Source: an uncultured Alphaproteobacteria bacterium (GTDB taxonomy: Bacteria > Pseudomonadota > Alphaproteobacteria > Rs-D84). Taken from it: DNA of 64,000 nt. Location of the stretch: assembly GCA_947646585.1 (NCBI GenBank), contig CANSHD010000001.1, positions 1-64,000 on the forward strand, written 5' to 3'. The notes under the pieces are model-generated. The model had not been told where the DNA came from. It saw nothing but the letters and a program-made list of their open reading frames with translations, and searched no databases. Shown here in pieces: positions 59,953 to 64,000 of the stretch (positions are counted from its first letter, which is position 1; each line of letters starts with the position of its first letter). Position numbers and translations under genes: made by a program.

Positions 59953-60495
59953 TTATTTTGCGGAATGCATTTTGTTGTTATATCTTTCGATAGAATCCAT
60001 GATGATTTTATCTGTTGCATCACGGTCCGCCCATCCGGAAATACGCGACCATGCATTCGGTTCCAAATCCTTGTAATGCTGAAAGAAATATTCAATCTTG
60101 TGCATTAAAATTTTCGGCAGTTCGTTTAAATACGAAACATTTTCATAATACGGGTCGATACGGTCGCGCGGCACGCAGATAATTTTTTCGTCGCCGCCCG
60201 CCTGGTCTTCCATCAACAGCGCGCCAATCGGATGAACGTCAATCATAACACCCGGACGCAGCGGCGCATTGCATACAACCACGCAGTCCAACGGGTCGCC
60301 GTCATCGCCCAAAGTACCCGGGAAATAGCCATAGTTCGCAGGATACGCAACCGGCGTGTGCAGAATACGGTCCACGCGCAACAGCCCCGTTTCCTTGTCA
60401 ATTTCATATTTTACATAACCGTTTTCCGGAACCTCGATAATCGCGGTCATCTTTTTCGGCGGCATCTTGCCCGGCTTCAATTCTTCTAACGACAT
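59953..60495 (-). CDS. ppa: Inorganic pyrophosphatase
   Basis: YPANYGYFPGTLGDDGDPLDCVVVCNAPLRPG; MEDQAGGDEKIICVP. Confidence 0.97.
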   Translation of the reverse strand: MSLEELKPGKMPPKKMTAIIEVPENGYVKYEIDKETGLLRVDRILHTPVAYPANYGYFPGTLGDDGDPLDCVVVCNAPLRPGVMIDVHPIGALLMEDQAGGDEKIICVPRDRIDPYYENVSYLNELPKILMHKIEYFFQHYKDLEPNAWSRISGWADRDATDKIIMDSIERYNNKMHSAK

Positions 60496-60555
60496 ATTTT
60501 TACCCTCTTTTTACCGCGGCCAGCTTAGCACCAAAAAATTCAATTTGCAATGTCT

Positions 60556-61203
60556 TTATTGCATCGCCTCCCATTGTTCTTCTGCACTCGCATATCCGGT
60601 ATAGCACGGCTCCCTCATTTCCCCAGTGCCCGTGCCATCGGAAAAAGTCCCGGCCGGAATATAGCAATAATTTAGCCCAACAACGTATTCATCATCGCTT
60701 GTTCCGCCATCCGGACATTGCAGACACGCAGAATTTATCCCAAGTTTGCCATATTCCACACCACGCGGCTGAATATAGGACCCCTTGCGGCAAGCACAAT
60801 ACCCTTCTGCGGCACACGCAGACATTAAAAGACCAATATTACCAATTAAATAATCCCGCATATCGAAATAACTTTCGCCATAACACCTTTCTTGATACAG
60901 ATGATCAAAAACAAAACTGATACCATAATCATCAAAGTATTCAGCCGCTATATCCGACATCGAATAATTTTGCATACAAGTCGTACGCACATTTTTAATT
61001 AATTCTTCATCTGTTTTATTAATGTTTCGCAATGCATCACAATCGTAATCCGCCCAAGCAACGGCAATTTTTTGTGATACACACGATACAAAACCCACAC
61101 ATTTATCGCAATACGAATTATTCAAAAAACCGGACACTGCGCCCAGCGCCCCACCGCAATACGACATGATGCCGCACAACCCGATTACATACATTATTTT
61201 CAC
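60556..61203 (-). CDS. Small Cys-rich secreted protein (GTG start)
   Basis: Signal peptide MKIMYVIGLCGIMSYCGGALG; C-terminal CYIPAGTFSDGTGTGEMREPCY. Confidence 0.75.
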   Translation of the reverse strand: MKIMYVIGLCGIMSYCGGALGAVSGFLNNSYCDKCVGFVSCVSQKIAVAWADYDCDALRNINKTDEELIKNVRTTCMQNYSMSDIAAEYFDDYGISFVFDHLYQERCYGESYFDMRDYLIGNIGLLMSACAAEGYCACRKGSYIQPRGVEYGKLGINSACLQCPDGGTSDDEYVVGLNYCYIPAGTFSDGTGTGEMREPCYTGYASAEEQWEAMQ

Positions 61204-61230
61204 GTATCAACTCCTATTATTTGAATAAAG

Positions 61231-61419
61231 CAAAAACCACCGGAAGAATCAGGTGGTCAGGAGGTTGACAACAATCTTTCGAATTGCGCGGTGTATTTAA
61301 TATTCCACCGCCCTCCTGACCCATGGAATCAGGAGTTTTGCACTTATCATCGTAATAAAAACGGCGCAAAGCGCGCCCCAGGTTTCTATCCCGACGCGAA
61401 AGAGAGGTTGTCACGCCTC
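61231..61419 (-). ncRNA. Structured leader RNA, copy D, ending in a terminator hairpin
   Basis: Reverse complement: GAGGcgtgacaaCCTC loop TGACAAC pairs GTTGTCA; TCTTTCG/CGAAAGA; CTCCTGA/TCAGGAG with GGTCAGGAGG also complementary to CCTCCTGACC; GCGGTG/CACCGC; ACCACC/GGTGGT + T-rich tail. Confidence 0.75.
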
Positions 61420-61445
61420 ATCATGGCACCCGCCATGACACAGGC

Positions 61446-61475
61446 ATTATAAATCAACACATAAAATCAAGGCAA
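61446..61475 (-). promoter_or_regulatory. Putative promoter for leader copy D
   Basis: Reverse complement TTGCCT, 18-bp spacer, TATAAT. Confidence 0.5.
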
Positions 61476-61494
61476 GGGAAAAAATCAGCCGCGC

Positions 61495-62454
61495 TTATTT
61501 ATCGGCACGTTTCAGCTGCGTCGCATACTTGTCCATGGCGTCGTCATACACGTCGTTTGTGTCAAACTTGTCAAAGTCGGCGCGTGTATAACGGACATAA
61601 TCGCGACCGTACAGGACGTCCCCCTTGCTGTGCTTTTCCTGGGAATCCTGCCACGACTTGCAGCGATAATGGTTTATACGGATTATATTCTGCGTCAGCC
61701 CCGGTATAACCGGCGACGGCGCAACCGTATTGTCGCACTCATCAACACTGCGCCCGATTACATCAAACGCATGCGCCGAACCGCATCCGACAACCATCCG
61801 CGGATTTACTATTATTTTGTTGGCCTCGTTGCTGTTGTCGCGCTTGCGATATTTATAGTTTTCAATAACCAGTCCCGCCGGCCGCTGTACATGCCCCGAC
61901 GAACCGTACAGGCACCAGCGGATGAAAATCTGGGCCGTGCGCGGTGAAAAACGGCGCAAAAATTCGGGAATCGTCTTGTCCGCGACAGGCATTATAAATT
62001 CGTCCAAATCAATCACGGCCAGCCACTTTGTCTTGTCGCGCGCATGACAGACGGCGTAATAATTTACCTGATTTTGAATCCCCTCGCCCTCGACATATTG
62101 ATATTCAACAATGCCGGCGTCGATATACGGCTTTAAAACCTCGTACGTGTTATCGGTGGACTGATTGTCATAAATAAAAAATTTTTCAACGCCGACCAGT
62201 AAATGATAGTCAATCCATTCCTTGAAATAGCGCCCCTCGTCACGCGCGACGGCGGCGATACACAGATAATGCGGAAACCGTTCGCGACGTGCGCGCCATA
62301 TCGCGCGCGCCGAACGCAGCGGACCAAATTTTATAATGTTGCGTACACGGTTCCGGGCCGTGCGGCCCGGAACCAGCGCAGACGTAGTCTGGGCTGCAAA
62401 TTTACGCAGCTTTGATATTTTATGTGACGAACGCGTCAGGTCTATGTTGCTCAT
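61495..62454 (-). CDS. Glycosyltransferase family 2/92-like
   Basis: VARDEGRYFKEWIDYHLLVGVEKFFIYDNQSTDNTYEVLKPY; LAVIDLDEFIMP. Confidence 0.88.
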   Translation of the reverse strand: MSNIDLTRSSHKISKLRKFAAQTTSALVPGRTARNRVRNIIKFGPLRSARAIWRARRERFPHYLCIAAVARDEGRYFKEWIDYHLLVGVEKFFIYDNQSTDNTYEVLKPYIDAGIVEYQYVEGEGIQNQVNYYAVCHARDKTKWLAVIDLDEFIMPVADKTIPEFLRRFSPRTAQIFIRWCLYGSSGHVQRPAGLVIENYKYRKRDNSNEANKIIVNPRMVVGCGSAHAFDVIGRSVDECDNTVAPSPVIPGLTQNIIRINHYRCKSWQDSQEKHSKGDVLYGRDYVRYTRADFDKFDTNDVYDDAMDKYATQLKRADK

Positions 62455-62471
62455 ACCGTTACCGTCTTTAT

Positions 62472-63392
62472 TTAAATTGGTTTTCTAAAAGCACTGTAAT
62501 TATGCACGGTTCGCATTATCAGAATTTTTCCGAACAAACGCCATTCCCGTTTGTTGTCCACGCACGACACCGTGAACAGACGCCCGCCTCCGAACAGGCG
62601 GCAATCAAAAACATCGCGCGTCTTGACACACTTTTGCAAAGAATTTTCCGTTAAAAACTCTTTCATCTCCGCATTTGCACGACGCCCGTCGGCACCGTCT
62701 TCGCGTTGCGCGCGACCGACCGATATCAATGAATTTTCACGCGAACGATACAGATACATTGCCGCCGGAACCAGCGCTATGTAGTTCGCCGCGAACACCA
62801 TTTTGTTCGCCAGAACCCAGTCCTCGCAAATTTTCATATCTTCCGGAAAGACAAAACCGTTATGTTGCCAAAACTCGCGCCGCACCAGATAACGCCACAT
62901 CATTCCATGCCGGTCAACACAGGTAAAGTCAATCTTCTCCTGCGGCTCGGACACAATCGTCGCGACATCAAATATCACGCTGCAGTTCGGGCGCCGCTGG
63001 TGCCGGTACGACGCAACCGCGACATCGGCGCCGGCGGCCGCGGCCGTGTCATACAGCGCACGGTAAAAATCGACGTTAATCAAATCGTCGGCATCCATAA
63101 AGTGAATGTATTCGCCGCGCGCATGCCCCATCGCCACATTGCGCGAATATGATACGCCGCGGTTCGACTTGTTAACGATTATATGCGTATGAATGCCGCG
63201 ATGCGTGCGCGCCCAGTCTTTGACAATCGCCGCCGTGCCGTCGGTCGGCGCATCCAGACACAGAATTATTTCCATGTCGCGGTGCGCCATGGTCTGGCAC
63301 CAAATGCAATTCAGTGTCTGTGCGATATATTTCTCGCAATTATATACGGGGATTATAATGGAAACCTTCATTCGTGACATTCCTTTGAACAA
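62472..63392 (-). CDS. Glycosyltransferase family 2
   Basis: KVSIIIPVYNCEKYIAQTLNCIWCQT; YIHFMDADDLI. Confidence 0.92.
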   Translation of the reverse strand: MFKGMSRMKVSIIIPVYNCEKYIAQTLNCIWCQTMAHRDMEIILCLDAPTDGTAAIVKDWARTHRGIHTHIIVNKSNRGVSYSRNVAMGHARGEYIHFMDADDLINVDFYRALYDTAAAAGADVAVASYRHQRRPNCSVIFDVATIVSEPQEKIDFTCVDRHGMMWRYLVRREFWQHNGFVFPEDMKICEDWVLANKMVFAANYIALVPAAMYLYRSRENSLISVGRAQREDGADGRRANAEMKEFLTENSLQKCVKTRDVFDCRLFGGGRLFTVSCVDNKREWRLFGKILIMRTVHNYSAFRKPI

Positions 63393-63433
63393 ATAAATCC
63401 CGCCGCGCGGCGGGATTTATCAACCACTATGTC

Positions 63434-64000
63434 TTACATGCGCATCGGCATCAAAATGAACAGCGCATCCGTGTTCTTGTCCGTCGATTTGATAATCGTC
63501 GGCGACAGCGGGTCCTGCATTTCCATCTGGAATTTTTCGCCCTCTACCTGGCCGGCGACATCCAACAGGAACTTTACATTAAACGTAACCGTGAACGATG
63601 CGTCGCTGTTGTATTCGATATCCAATTCCTGGGTCGCCGTTCCGGCATCCGGGCTGGACGCATTGACAACCAGCTTGTTCATGGAATAAGTTAACTGAAC
63701 GGATTTTGTCTTGTCGACACTGGCGACCGAGACCAAGTCAACCGCATTCACAAACTGCTTTCTGTCCAGAATCGCAATCTTGTCGTTGCCCTTTGGTATT
63801 ACAACGCGATAGTTCGGATACTGGGCGTCAACCAGCTTGCTGGTTAATGTCGCGGCACCGACGGTAAAACGCGCCTTGGTGTCGGACAATTCAACCATGC
63901 AGTCGTCAACCGTCGCGTCTTCCAGCAATTTGGACAATTCGCCGATAACACGACGCGGCAGAATAACGGACGGCATTTCCGCACTGCCCTCCGGCGCCGG
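63434..64000 (-). CDS. dnaN: DNA polymerase III subunit beta, C-terminal part (truncated by the window edge)
   Basis: PSVILPRRVIGELSKLLED; YPNYRVVIPKGNDKIAILDRKQFVNAVDLVS; C-terminal ALFILMPMRM. Confidence 0.93.
   Translation of the reverse strand, partial: PAPEGSAEMPSVILPRRVIGELSKLLEDATVDDCMVELSDTKARFTVGAATLTSKLVDAQYPNYRVVIPKGNDKIAILDRKQFVNAVDLVSVASVDKTKSVQLTYSMNKLVVNASSPDAGTATQELDIEYNSDASFTVTFNVKFLLDVAGQVEGEKFQMEMQDPLSPTIIKSTDKNTDALFILMPMRM

Overview
The window looks like a host-associated alphaproteobacterial chromosome (lineage is inference). It contains a long minus-strand ribosomal-protein/translation block (rpsL-rpsG-fusA-tuf-rpsJ ... secY-rpsM-rpsK-rpoA-rplQ, about 11.3-31.9 kb). Around it are housekeeping genes: mltG, tRNA-Pro, an acyl-CoA synthetase-like gene, fabF/acpP, lepA, rbfA, pal, ftsEX, plsC, tolB, class II aldolase, efp, ppa, two glycosyltransferases and a partial dnaN. 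There is also much accessory, surface-directed coding. Two observations stand out. (1) A perfect 352-bp inverted repeat (5089-5440 / 7063-7414) lies inside two oppositely oriented genes of a large Cys-rich secreted protein family. It brackets a 1.6-kb segment carrying the promoter region, signal peptide and N-terminal half. Inversion would join that N-terminus in frame to an alternative C-terminus and place the paralog downstream under the same promoter. This is a candidate phase/antigenic-variation switch. (2) Four structured 5' leaders (about 165-215 nt) precede four members of a small Cys-rich secreted protein family. They share one architecture: a 4-bp hairpin whose loop pairs downstream, a closing stem, a hairpin whose 3' arm can pair with a second downstream strand, and a terminal T-tract hairpin. 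The sequences differ but the pairings are preserved, which suggests an undescribed cis-regulatory RNA or ncRNA family. Other points of interest are three related palindromes inside the ribosomal operon, a degenerate tyrosine-recombinase-like gene, a cluster of coiled-coil/collagen-like surface proteins, and nested dispersed palindromic repeats.
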